A model generated the notes under the pieces. That model worked only from the letters and a program-made list of their open reading frames with translations, did not search any database and was not told where the DNA came from. Of a stretch of 64,000 nucleotides of DNA, positions 16,342 to 23,481 are shown in pieces. The number at the start of each line of letters is the position of its first letter. Position 1 is the first letter of the stretch. Source of the DNA: CBINFS01 sp966250015 (GTDB lineage Bacteria > Bacteroidota > Rhodothermia > Rhodothermales > DASSAV01); the NCBI GenBank assembly GCA_966250015.1, contig CBINFS010000002.1, positions 227,285 to 291,284 on the forward strand. Reading direction: 5' to 3'. A program made the position numbers and the translations under genes.

Positions 16342-17364
16342 TTAAAACTGTTCCAGGAAACGGATGTCATTTTCGTAGAGCACGCGGATGTCGTCGATCC
16401 CGAATCGGCGCATCGCGATCCGGTCGACACCCAGTCCGAATGCGTATCCTGTATACCGTTCGGGGTCGATGCCGACGTTTTCGAGCACGTTCGGATCGAC
16501 CATGCCGCAGCCGAGGATCTCCATCCACCGGCCTCCTTCCGGAAGGTCGGGATTGGCCCACCAGACGTCGGCTTCTGCGCTCGGCTCGGTGAAGGGGAAG
16601 AAGCTGGGGCGGAAACGGATCCTGACGTCTTCTCCGTAGAGCGCCCGGGCAAACGCGTAGACGATCTGCTTCAGATCGGCCATGCTCACCCCTTCGTCGA
16701 CGTACAATCCTTCTACCTGGTTGAACAGGCAGAACGACTTGTACGAGATCGACTCGTTACGGTAAACGCGCCCCGGCACGATGACGCGGATGGGCGGTTT
16801 TTGCGCCTCCATGATTCGGATCTGCACCGGCGACGTGTGCGTCCGTAGCACGATGCCGCCGTTGTCGGCCGTCGGGGGCTCGATGAAGAACGTATCCTGC
16901 ATGTCCCGGGCCGGGTGGTCGGGAGGGAAGTTGAGCGCCGTGAAGTTGTGCCAGTCGTCTTCGATCTCGGGCCCGAAGGCGGTGGTGAAGCCGTACCGTT
17001 CGAAGATGCGCCTGATTTCGTTGAGCGTCTGGGTGAGCGGGTGGATCGAGCCCGGCGGGACCGGCCGCCTGCCGGGGAGCGTCAGGTCGAGCTGGCGGGT
17101 GGACACGCTTTCCCGTTCACGCTCGATCTTCTCGCGTGCCTGCTCCACGAGCCTTTCCGCCAGGTCCTTCAGCTCGTTGACCTTCTGGCCGAAAGTGCGA
17201 CGATCGGCGGGAGGAATCTCGGTTACCTGTTTGAAGAGCTGCGTGATCCGCCCACCCTTTCTGCCCAGGTAGGTCACGCGAAAAGCCTCGATGGCGTCTT
17301 CTGAAGCCAGCTCAGCGGCCTCGAGCTCGCGGCGCAGATTGTCGAGAGTATCCAGCATTGACAT
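16342..17364 (-). CDS. pheS: Phenylalanine-tRNA ligase alpha subunit
   Basis: A class II aminoacyl-tRNA synthetase catalytic subunit. An N-terminal coiled coil (about 1-85) is followed by the catalytic core with motif 2 (PGRVYRNE) and motif 3 near the C terminus (YAFGLGVDRIAMRRFGI). The frame extends to 17403, but I chose the ATG at 17364. This gives the usual N terminus and 340 residues, and the upstream extension would run into the terminator hairpin at 17405-17442. Only 40 bases separate that hairpin from the start codon, so transcription of pheST probably depends on read-through from the rplT side. Confidence 0.95.
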   Translation of the reverse strand: MSMLDTLDNLRRELEAAELASEDAIEAFRVTYLGRKGGRITQLFKQVTEIPPADRRTFGQKVNELKDLAERLVEQAREKIERERESVSTRQLDLTLPGRRPVPPGSIHPLTQTLNEIRRIFERYGFTTAFGPEIEDDWHNFTALNFPPDHPARDMQDTFFIEPPTADNGGIVLRTHTSPVQIRIMEAQKPPIRVIVPGRVYRNESISYKSFCLFNQVEGLYVDEGVSMADLKQIVYAFARALYGEDVRIRFRPSFFPFTEPSAEADVWWANPDLPEGGRWMEILGCGMVDPNVLENVGIDPERYTGYAFGLGVDRIAMRRFGIDDIRVLYENDIRFLEQF

Positions 17365-17404
17365 TGCGAGTAGTAAAGTTTGGAAGCCTTCGGTATACGG
17401 CAAT

Positions 17405-17442
17405 AAAAAAAGCCCGCCGGTCCTGTAAACAGGGGCGGGACT
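17405..17442 (-). terminator. Terminator/attenuator hairpin directly upstream of pheS
   Basis: On the minus strand an AG-CCCGCC arm pairs with GGCGGGCT (one bulged T). It is capped by CCTGT/ACAGG and followed by seven T. The T-run ends about 40 bases before the pheS ATG, leaving little room for a separate promoter. The hairpin should therefore work as a conditional terminator between rplT and pheS. Confidence 0.85.
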
Positions 17443-17510
17443 TTTAGCCTGAAAAGCTATCGTTCACCGTTAAGCGCCCTTGTCTACAGTAAGGGTGGCT
17501 GAACGGCGAA
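17443..17510 (-). promoter_or_regulatory. pheS attenuator: 1:2 hairpin overlapping a leader ORF
   Basis: Just before the terminator, CGTTCA pairs with TGAACG (plus CC/GG beside it) and, inside, CCCTT (17491-17495) pairs with AAGGG (17477-17481). The GGGCG of the second arm can instead pair with CGCCC in the 5' arm of the terminator. The result is a 1:2, 2:3, 3:4 arrangement like that of E. coli pheM-pheST. The 5' arm lies directly after the two Phe codons of the leader ORF. Confidence 0.6.
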
Positions 17511-17543
17511 GCTAAATCGCCAATTTCCTTCCAAGGGGTTCAT
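17484..17543 (-). CDS. Putative pheST leader peptide (19 residues)
   Basis: The ORF reads M-N-P-L-E-G-N-W-R-F-S-F-A-V-Q-P-P-L-L-stop. Its ATG overlaps the TGA stop of rplT in an ATGA junction, so it can be translated by coupled ribosomes. It contains two Phe codons separated by one Ser, plus a Trp. Stalling at these codons when Phe-tRNA is scarce would cover the 5' arm of the 1:2 hairpin, free the second arm to pair with the terminator, and let polymerase enter pheS. E. coli PheM has more Phe codons (five of 14), so the signal here is weaker. The structural arrangement is what makes it convincing. A chance short frame remains possible. Confidence 0.55.
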   Translation of the reverse strand: MNPLEGNWRFSFAVQPPLL

Positions 17544-17884
17544 GATACGTGGCGAACGACCTGCGTGAAGGCTTCCGGATCGTGCATGGCCAGGTCGGCG
17601 AGGACTTTTCGGTTCAGCTGGACGTCGGCCGAGCGGAGCGATCCGATCATTTTCGAGTACGTGGTACCATTGAGGCGTGCCGCCGCATTGATACGGGCGA
17701 TCCACAGACGGCGGAACTGGCGCTTGCGGGCGCGACGGTCGCGGTACTGATACTGTAGGGCCTTATCGACGGCATGCTTCGCCACGGTAAGCAGTCTGCT
17801 GCGGCCACCCCAGTAGCCTTTGGCCATATTCAGCACTTTCTTCCGGCGACGGCGCGAGGCCACTTTATTTGATGCGCGAGGCAT
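17540..17884 (-). CDS. rplT: 50S ribosomal protein L20
   Basis: 114 residues, the normal length. The basic N-terminal tail (MPRASNKVASRRRRKKVLNMAKGY) is typical of L20, which binds 23S rRNA early in 50S assembly. In many bacteria L20 also represses its own operon by binding an mRNA structure that mimics its rRNA site. Candidate structures lie upstream of rpmI. The stop codon overlaps the start of a short leader ORF in front of pheS. Confidence 0.98.
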   Translation of the reverse strand: MPRASNKVASRRRRKKVLNMAKGYWGGRSRLLTVAKHAVDKALQYQYRDRRARKRQFRRLWIARINAAARLNGTTYSKMIGSLRSADVQLNRKVLADLAMHDPEAFTQVVRHVS

Positions 17885-17967
17885 GGCTACCTATTTATTA
17901 CTTTGATTGAGTTCTGAAATCTGACTGAGTACGGAATGCGGTGTGTTTATCCTGTCGCAAAGCTGCA

Positions 17968-18162
17968 TCAGGTGGAAATGAGCCGCTTCATGCGGGCTTC
18001 GTCCGCAGAGGACGTCATGGTGCTTTGACGGAGGTTGCGCTTCCGTTTTTGTGCCTTCTTCGTGAGAATATGGCTGTGATACGCTTTCTGGCGCTTCAGG
18101 CGGCCGGTGGCGGTCACTTTAAACCGTTTCTTCGCGCCGCTGTTTGATTTCATCTTGGGCAT
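17968..18162 (-). CDS. rpmI: 50S ribosomal protein L35
   Basis: 64 residues, strongly basic, starting MPKMKSNSGAKKRFKVTATG as L35 does. It is the second gene of the infC-rpmI-rplT operon and binds 23S rRNA. A large hairpin ends 21 bases before its ATG, a place suited to control of translation. Confidence 0.98.
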   Translation of the reverse strand: MPKMKSNSGAKKRFKVTATGRLKRQKAYHSHILTKKAQKRKRNLRQSTMTSSADEARMKRLIST

Positions 18163-18183
18163 GTCACACGTCCAGCTTTATTG

Positions 18184-18228
18184 GCTCCGGTTATTGCTCG
18201 GCGTAATGCGAGCACCAATAAACGGAGC
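18184..18228 (-). promoter_or_regulatory. Long leader hairpin upstream of rpmI (candidate L20 autoregulatory site)
   Basis: On the minus strand GCTCCG/CGGAGC, TTATT/AATAA and GCTCG/CGAGC stack into one interrupted stem of 16 pairs. The loop has 8 nt and the short interior mismatches are asymmetric. It occupies the 3' part of the unusually long (247 bp) infC-rpmI gap, which also contains GGGAGG/CCTCCC and CCGAT/ATCGG hairpins. In E. coli and Bacillus, L20 represses this operon through RNA structures around infC-rpmI. I infer, but cannot show, the same here. Confidence 0.5.
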
Positions 18229-18409
18229 AAAGAGGGAGGCGTTCCGATTTGGACCACCTCCCGGATCAATCACTTAAAATAAGCCACCAATGATACAGGT
18301 AGACGTCGGAAAAAACAACCTCTTCCCCCCATCGGAACCCGATAAAAATCGGAATTTGCCGTGAACAAACGGAGAGGAAGTGGTGATCCGCCCGCTCGAT
18401 CTGCCCGTT

Positions 18410-18934
18410 TTATTTTTTGGCGGGAGACTTGGCAGGTGCGAGAATGGTGGTCATGCGCCGCCCTTCCATTCGAGGCGGCTGGTCGACCCTGGCAACGTCC
18501 TGAAGTTCCTCGATGAACCGCTTCAGCAGGTCCATTCCCTGGTCCTGGTAGATGATGTCGCGGCCACGGAACTGCACCCATGCCTTCACTTTGTTTCCTT
18601 CGTCGAGGAAACCACGAGCGTGCTTCGTTTTGAACTCGAAGTCGTGCGTGTCCGTATGCGGCCGAAAACGGATTTCTTTCAGCGAAACGGTCAGCGCCTT
18701 CTTCCGAGATTCCTTTTCCTTCTTTTGCTGCTCGTACCTGTACTTGCCGTAGTCGACGATTTTGCAAACCGGTGGGTTGGCTTCCGGTGCTATTTCCACG
18801 AGGTCGAGCTGATGCTCACGCGCCATGTTGAGCGCTTCCTCGATCGTATATATGCCGTGATTACCTTCGGGGTCGACTACGCGTACTCTGGGTGCGCGAA
18901 TCTCTCCGTTAATTCTGACTCTGTCTGTAGCGAT
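18410..18934 (-). CDS. infC: Translation initiation factor IF-3, start codon AUC
   Basis: The first in-frame ATG (18826) would remove most of the N-terminal domain. Reading upstream in frame gives the conserved IF-3 beginning I-A-T-D-R-V-R-I-N-G-E-I-R-A-P-R-V-R. An in-frame TGA lies just three codons above it. The only sensible start between that stop and the RINGEIR motif is an ATC at 18932-18934, placed 6 nt after AGGTGA. This gives 174 residues, normal for IF-3. E. coli infC starts with AUU, and IF-3 rejects such starts, giving negative feedback; the same logic should apply. The C-terminal domain includes KEIRFRPHTDTHDFEFK. It leads the infC-rpmI-rplT group, downstream of thrS. Confidence 0.92.
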   Translation of the reverse strand: MATDRVRINGEIRAPRVRVVDPEGNHGIYTIEEALNMAREHQLDLVEIAPEANPPVCKIVDYGKYRYEQQKKEKESRKKALTVSLKEIRFRPHTDTHDFEFKTKHARGFLDEGNKVKAWVQFRGRDIIYQDQGMDLLKRFIEELQDVARVDQPPRMEGRRMTTILAPAKSPAKK

Positions 18935-18940
18935 GGTTGG

Positions 18941-18946
18941 TCACCT
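18941..18946 (-). promoter_or_regulatory. Shine-Dalgarno deciding the AUC start of infC
   Basis: AGGTGA on the minus strand lies 6 nt before the ATC at 18934. It partly overlaps the in-frame TGA stop, which limits how far upstream the frame can start. Confidence 0.75.
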
Positions 18947-19124
18947 GGTCTGGTTAGAAGGATGATACTATCGGTGTCCACGTTGAAGACACCACACCGA
19001 TTCATAATTTACGATTCGGCAATAAATTCACACGCATGTAAGTACCCGCAAGTTTCCAAAAACCTGCAAGGTGGTAATCGGTTGCAGGGCGCCCGGTCTT
19101 AAACAAAAACAACGGTCTGGCCCG

Positions 19125-21086
19125 TCATGCGACGGGCTTTGAATGGCCGAGCACCTGCTCGATTTCGTCCTGAACGCTTCGGATGAAGCTCTCCAGCGTG
19201 ATGGTGTCCTGTGCGCCCTGGCGGTGCCTGCGTATTGAAACCGTTCCCTCCTCTTTTTCCTTCTTGCCCAGGATGAGCATGTAGGGAACCTTGTTGACCT
19301 CGGCACTCCGGATTTTGTAGCCGATCTTTTCATTCCGGAGGTCGACCTCTGAACGCAGCCCGGCTGCCTGGAGACGGGAGTGCACCTCCTGTGCATAGTC
19401 CACATAATCCTGGCCGATCGGCAGCACTACGACCTGTACGGGAGCAAGCCACGCGGGGAAATTGCCGCCGCAGTGCTCGATGAGCACACCGATGAACCGT
19501 TCGAGCGATCCAAACGGCGCTCTGTGGATCATGACGGGACGGTGCTTCTGGTTGTCCTCGCCAATGTAGGTGAGGTCGAACCGTTCGGGCAGGTTGTAAT
19601 CGAGCTGCACCGTGCCGAGCTGCCACTCCCTGCCCAGGGCGTCCTTGACCATGAAGTCGAGCTTCGGGCCGTAGAAGGCTCCTTCCCCAACCGCCTCGAC
19701 GGTATCCAGGTTCATTTCGGCGGCCGCTTCCCGGACGGCCTGCTCGGCCTGCAACCATTGTGCCTCGTCCCCAACGTACTTCTCTTTGTTCGCCGGGTCG
19801 TGGAGGGACACCTGAGCCTTGAAGTCGTGGAAGTCGAGCGCGTTGAGCACCCGCAGGGTAAGGGCGATGACGCTCTTGAACTCGTCCTTCACCTGCTCGG
19901 GGGTGCAGAAGATGTGGGCGTCGTCCTGCGTGAAGCCCCGGACGCGCGTCAGTCCACCCAGCTCGCCGGACTGCTCGTAGCGATAAACAGTGCCGAACTC
20001 CGCGTACCGCACCGGAAGCTCGCGGTACGAGCGCGGCCTGTCGGCGAACAGCTGGATGTGGTGCGGGCAGTTCATCGGCTTGAGCAGGTACCCTTCCTCT
20101 TCATCTTCGAGCATCGGGGGGAACTGGCTGTCCTTGTAGTAAGGGTAGTGCCCGCTCGTGCGGTAGAGGTCCAGTCGCCCGATGTGCGGGGTGACGACGG
20201 GCTCGTACCCGCCCTTCAGCTGCTCCCCTTTCAGGAAGTTCATCAGCGTTTCGCGCAGGATGGCGCCTTTGGGTAGCCACATCGGCAGGCCTGGCCCGAC
20301 CAGCTGGCTGAAGGTGAACAGCCCCAGCTCACGCCCGATCTTCCGGTGGTCGCGCTGCTTGGCCAGCTCGAGGTGTTCGAGGTACTCGTCGAGCTCTTTC
20401 TTCTTCGGGAACGTGATGCCGTAAATACGGGTCAGCTGCGGGCGCTTTTCGTCGCCTCTCCAGTACGCACCGGCGGTCGAGAGCAGCTTCGGGTTTTTGA
20501 TGACACCGGTGGACGGCACGTGCGGTCCACGGCAGAGATCCGTGAAATTGCCCTGTTTGTAGAAGGTGATAGAGCCGTCCTCGAGGTCCTCGATCAGCTC
20601 GATTTTGTACTCGTCACCTTTCTCCTTGAAGTACGTGAGGGCTTCGCTCTTACTGACCGGTCTGCGCTCGTAGGGCACGTCCCTCTTCGAGAGCTCCCGC
20701 ATTTTCTCCTCGATCGTTTCGAGGTCCTCGGGCGAGATCTTCCGATCACCCAGATCGACGTCGTAGTAGAATCCGTTTTCGATGGCCGGACCGATCCCGA
20801 ACTTGACGCCGGGGTACAGCGCTTCGAGCGCTTCGGCCATCAGGTGTGCAGACGAGTGCCAGTAGACCGCTTTACCTTCGGGGTTATCCCACGTGAGGAT
20901 CTGGATCTGTGCATCTTCGGTGATCGGGCTGTTGAGGTCTCGCACGAGCCCGTTCACTTTAACGGCCAGCGCCTGGCGGGCCAGTCCCTGTGAGATGCTG
21001 GATGCAACGTCATATCCCGAAACGCCCTTTTCGAACTCCTTCTCGGAGCCGTCGGGAAAGGTGATCTTTATTGTCTGATCTGCCAT
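19125..21086 (-). CDS. threonyl-tRNA synthetase thrS: Threonine-tRNA ligase
   Basis: 653 residues from the ATG at 21086. An in-frame extension to 21173 exists but precedes the normal N terminus MADQTIKITFPDGSEKEF. Domains in order: TGS (about 1-65); editing domain with the HSSAHLMAEAL motif; class II catalytic core with the zinc-binding MNCPHH and motif 2 (RYAEFGTVYRYEQSG); and a C-terminal anticodon-binding domain (VVVLPIGQDYVDYAQEV onward). It heads the translation gene block. The stop codon lies inside a GCCCGTC/GACGGGC hairpin followed by a T-rich stretch, so some transcripts may end before infC. Confidence 0.97.
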   Translation of the reverse strand: MADQTIKITFPDGSEKEFEKGVSGYDVASSISQGLARQALAVKVNGLVRDLNSPITEDAQIQILTWDNPEGKAVYWHSSAHLMAEALEALYPGVKFGIGPAIENGFYYDVDLGDRKISPEDLETIEEKMRELSKRDVPYERRPVSKSEALTYFKEKGDEYKIELIEDLEDGSITFYKQGNFTDLCRGPHVPSTGVIKNPKLLSTAGAYWRGDEKRPQLTRIYGITFPKKKELDEYLEHLELAKQRDHRKIGRELGLFTFSQLVGPGLPMWLPKGAILRETLMNFLKGEQLKGGYEPVVTPHIGRLDLYRTSGHYPYYKDSQFPPMLEDEEEGYLLKPMNCPHHIQLFADRPRSYRELPVRYAEFGTVYRYEQSGELGGLTRVRGFTQDDAHIFCTPEQVKDEFKSVIALTLRVLNALDFHDFKAQVSLHDPANKEKYVGDEAQWLQAEQAVREAAAEMNLDTVEAVGEGAFYGPKLDFMVKDALGREWQLGTVQLDYNLPERFDLTYIGEDNQKHRPVMIHRAPFGSLERFIGVLIEHCGGNFPAWLAPVQVVVLPIGQDYVDYAQEVHSRLQAAGLRSEVDLRNEKIGYKIRSAEVNKVPYMLILGKKEKEEGTVSIRRHRQGAQDTITLESFIRSVQDEIEQVLGHSKPVA

Positions 21087-21169
21087 GGATGATTCGAGGT
21101 TGTATGGGTGCGGCGCGGGCGACCAACCGGCCGGTATAATCTCAAAACCATAGTGTGTTTCACGCAATA

Positions 21170-21206
21170 ACAAAAAAGCGCTCCATCGGCATTTCGACGG
21201 AGCGCA
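21170..21206 (-). terminator. Terminator after tRNA-Val
   Basis: GCGCTCC/GGAGCGC with an inner TCG/CGA forms a stem-loop. On the minus strand it is followed by TTTTTTG. It lies between the tRNA gene and thrS. Confidence 0.88.
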
Positions 21207-21240
21207 TCAACTCGAAAGCGAGAATAAGGTCTTTTGAGTG

Positions 21241-21314
21241 TGGGTCCTAGTGGACTCGAACCACCGACCTCTACGATGTCAACGTAGCGCTCTAACCAAC
21301 TGAGCTAAGGACCC
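21241..21314 (-). tRNA. tRNA-Val (anticodon GAC)
   Basis: The minus strand folds as a 74-nt cloverleaf. The acceptor stem is GGGTCCT/AGGACCC with discriminator A, the D arm is GCTC/GAGC, the anticodon stem is CTACG/CGTAG with loop TTGACAT (anticodon GAC), and the T arm contains GGTTCGAGTCC. CCA is not encoded. It has its own promoter and terminator. Confidence 0.97.
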
Positions 21315-21333
21315 GTTTTTTGCCCGGGCTCGA

Positions 21334-21363
21334 AATATACCAAATCGCCCGTTCGTAAGTCAA
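21334..21363 (-). promoter_or_regulatory. Sigma70-like promoter of tRNA-Val
   Basis: On the minus strand TTGACT (-35) and TATATT (-10) are 18 bp apart, and the -10 ends about 20 bases before the mature tRNA 5' end. Confidence 0.75.
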
Positions 21364-21470
21364 CCAGTATACGTCGCATAGCCGGTTTGGATCACAACTG
21401 CCGAAAAAAATGAATGGTGCGTACCGGAATTCATGGAAACTTGTAGGGGAGGCGCCGATTCACATCAACC

Positions 21471-22073
21471 ATGAAAAACGGGACGGAGGAAAATATGGAT
21501 TCCGCCGGGTACGGGATGCCGGGTGGAAACGAGGTGAGCGAGGTTATCCGGTCGCGGCGGACGATCCACCTTTTCGAAGAAGGCGTACCCCCTGAGGGAT
21601 TGATCATGCGGGCGCTCGAGCTGGCCTGCCGGGCTCCCAACCACCGCCTCACGGAACCCTGGCGCTTCTACCTTGCAGGCCGGCAGACCATCAACGCTAT
21701 CGCCGAGCTCAACGCCGGGATCGTAGCCGAGATGAAAGGGGCCGCTGCGGGGTCAGCCAAGCTCGAACGGTGGCGGAAGATACCCGGCATGATGATCGTG
21801 ACGAGCCAAAGATCAGACGATCCGGTCCGCGAGCGAGAGGATTTTGCCGCCTGCTGCTGCGCCATTCAGAACTTCATGCTGTACCTGTGGAGTGAAGGCA
21901 TAGGTGTAAAGTGGACGACAGGCCAGGTGGTCAGGGATCCTCGTTTCTATCGGCTCATCGAGGTTAGCCCCGACAAAGAGGAAGTCGTCGGCATGCTGTG
22001 GTACGGATACCCGAAAGAGATTCCCGAGACGCCCCGCACGCCTGCGGAGCGGTTTGTCACCAGACTCCCGTGA
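21471..22073 (+). CDS. Nitroreductase family protein (YdjA/HBN-like)
   Basis: 200 residues with a nitroreductase fold signature. A RSRRTIHLF segment near residue 27 is followed by ACRAPNHRLTEPWRFYL, where the family binds FMN. A CAIQNFMLYLWSEGIGVKWTTG helix and a C-terminal VVGMLWYGYPKEIP strand follow. It is a probable FMN-dependent NAD(P)H oxidoreductase of the cytoplasm with unknown substrate. Three consecutive cysteines (ACCCA, about residue 125) are unusual. The N-terminal 15 residues look non-conserved, so translation may start at the ATG at 21495. It converges on the next gene with a 15-bp gap. Confidence 0.88.
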   Translation: MKNGTEENMDSAGYGMPGGNEVSEVIRSRRTIHLFEEGVPPEGLIMRALELACRAPNHRLTEPWRFYLAGRQTINAIAELNAGIVAEMKGAAAGSAKLERWRKIPGMMIVTSQRSDDPVREREDFAACCCAIQNFMLYLWSEGIGVKWTTGQVVRDPRFYRLIEVSPDKEEVVGMLWYGYPKEIPETPRTPAERFVTRLP

Positions 22074-22088
22074 CGGGTGGACCGGGCG

Positions 22089-22760
22089 TTACATCCGAAC
22101 CTTCAGGTTGACCATGGGCGCCTGACCACCGGCGGGGGGAAGCGACAGGCTCAAGGTGGCGGGCGCGGCGCCGTCTGCCCGGTGCGCTGCACGGATGGAG
22201 GTGAGGCCGGCAAGCAGCCGGTTGCCCACGAGCATCGTCACGAGGAGCGGCCGGCGTCGGCGTAAGGACTCGGCATCCTCGCGCAGGGATCGGAAGCGCA
22301 GGAAGTCGGCTTCGGTCTCCCACTTCCACTGGTAGGACCGATCGTTCACGTAATCGAGCTGGTCCCAGGCGCGCTCGCGGAGGTTGACTTCGACGTACTC
22401 GTCGGAAGAGCGGTAGGTGGCGATGTTGAGAAAGAAGCCCCGGTTTTTGCCTTCGACGATGGCGCCGGCTTTGCTTGCGGCGAGCGTTTCGTAGTTGTCG
22501 ACGGTTTGCCCGTACCTCACCTGCGTGCCTATCAGGCTGACCCAAAGCCCCACGTCCGCGGCGGCGAAGAGGGAGGCGGCACCCCGCCAGCTTCCATCGT
22601 GGACGTACCGGTGCCCCAGGCCGGGTAGGAGGAGGCTCAGCGCAAACGCCTTTTTCGCCGATTTGCTCTCGCTCCCGTCGACGGGCTGAGCCCCGGCCGG
22701 GCTATTCGAAAGCCCAAAAAGGGTGAGGAGAACGAGAAACAAGATCGAAAGGCGTTTCAT
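22089..22760 (-). CDS. Small envelope protein with signal peptide, unknown function
   Basis: 223 residues from the ATG at 22760. A longer frame from a TTG at 22781 would put seven residues before a good signal peptide (MKRLSILFLVLLTLFGLSNSPAGA). The mature part begins with a Lys/Ser-rich linker. A hydrophobic helix pair follows (AFALSLLLPGLGHRYVHDGSWRG), resembling the P-G-x-G-x-x-Y pattern of DUF5683-type proteins, and then a charged middle region. I do not recognise a function; it is probably membrane-associated in the envelope. Confidence 0.75.
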   Translation of the reverse strand: MKRLSILFLVLLTLFGLSNSPAGAQPVDGSESKSAKKAFALSLLLPGLGHRYVHDGSWRGAASLFAAADVGLWVSLIGTQVRYGQTVDNYETLAASKAGAIVEGKNRGFFLNIATYRSSDEYVEVNLRERAWDQLDYVNDRSYQWKWETEADFLRFRSLREDAESLRRRRPLLVTMLVGNRLLAGLTSIRAAHRADGAAPATLSLSLPPAGGQAPMVNLKVRM

Positions 22761-22812
22761 AAGACGAGGGGGGTAGAACAAACAACCCTGAAGGTACGGA
22801 GCAGGTAATTAA

Positions 22813-23481
22813 ATGCACGTCGAGCTTCAACATAAGCACTCATGGCAGGTTTCGCCGCGTGAGGCCGTAGGGATTCAGCGAGAGATGGCCGGGTACGTCC
22901 GTGAAGAGCCGCTCGGGAAGGTACGGACGATTGCCGGTGTGGACGTCAGCGTGCGCGGCCGGGAGGTCCAGGCGGCCATCGCCGTGCTGGCTTTTCCGTC
23001 GCTCGAGGTGGTGGACCGGGCCATCTGGAGCGGGGACGTTCAGTTTCCCTACGTGCCGGGCCTGCTCAGCTTTCGCGAGGTACCCGCCATCCTGACGGCA
23101 ATGGAACGGCTCGACGATATGCCGGACGTATTCATGACCGATAGCCAGGGTTACGCGCATCCCCGGCGATTCGGGCTGGCCTGCCACCTTGGGGTTCTGC
23201 TGGATCGCCCCGCGTTTGGCGTCGCCAAAACACGCCTGACCGGCACCTACGCGGAGCCGGACTCCAATAAAGGCGCCCGATCGGTGCTCCTCGATAGAGA
23301 AGAGGTGATCGGCACGGTGCTGCGGACCCGCACAGGGGTAAAACCGGTGTTCGTCAGTATCGGTCATCGAATAACGTTGGAGGAAGCGGTAGAGCTGGCG
23401 CTCCGGTGCAGCCCGCGGTACCGCATCCCCGAACCGACCCGGCAGGCGCATACGTTGAGCCGGGTCAAAAGTCCAGTCTGA
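22813..23481 (+). CDS. nfi: Endonuclease V (deoxyinosine 3' endonuclease)
   Basis: 222 residues, the normal family length. Motifs include AGVDVSVRG (first catalytic Asp), a PYVPGLLSFRE strand with the family Tyr wedge and Glu, TDSQGYAHPRRFGLACHLG (second Asp and conserved HPRR), and GVAKTRLTG. The enzyme cleaves the second phosphodiester 3' of deoxyinosine, starting repair of deaminated adenine. Its last 17 bases overlap the end of the convergent TonB receptor gene. Confidence 0.94.
   Translation: MHVELQHKHSWQVSPREAVGIQREMAGYVREEPLGKVRTIAGVDVSVRGREVQAAIAVLAFPSLEVVDRAIWSGDVQFPYVPGLLSFREVPAILTAMERLDDMPDVFMTDSQGYAHPRRFGLACHLGVLLDRPAFGVAKTRLTGTYAEPDSNKGARSVLLDREEVIGTVLRTRTGVKPVFVSIGHRITLEEAVELALRCSPRYRIPEPTRQAHTLSRVKSPV

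Noticed and set aside
18410..18826. IF-3 starting at the internal ATG
   Set aside because: It would lose the conserved RINGEIR N-terminal domain, which is present in frame upstream.
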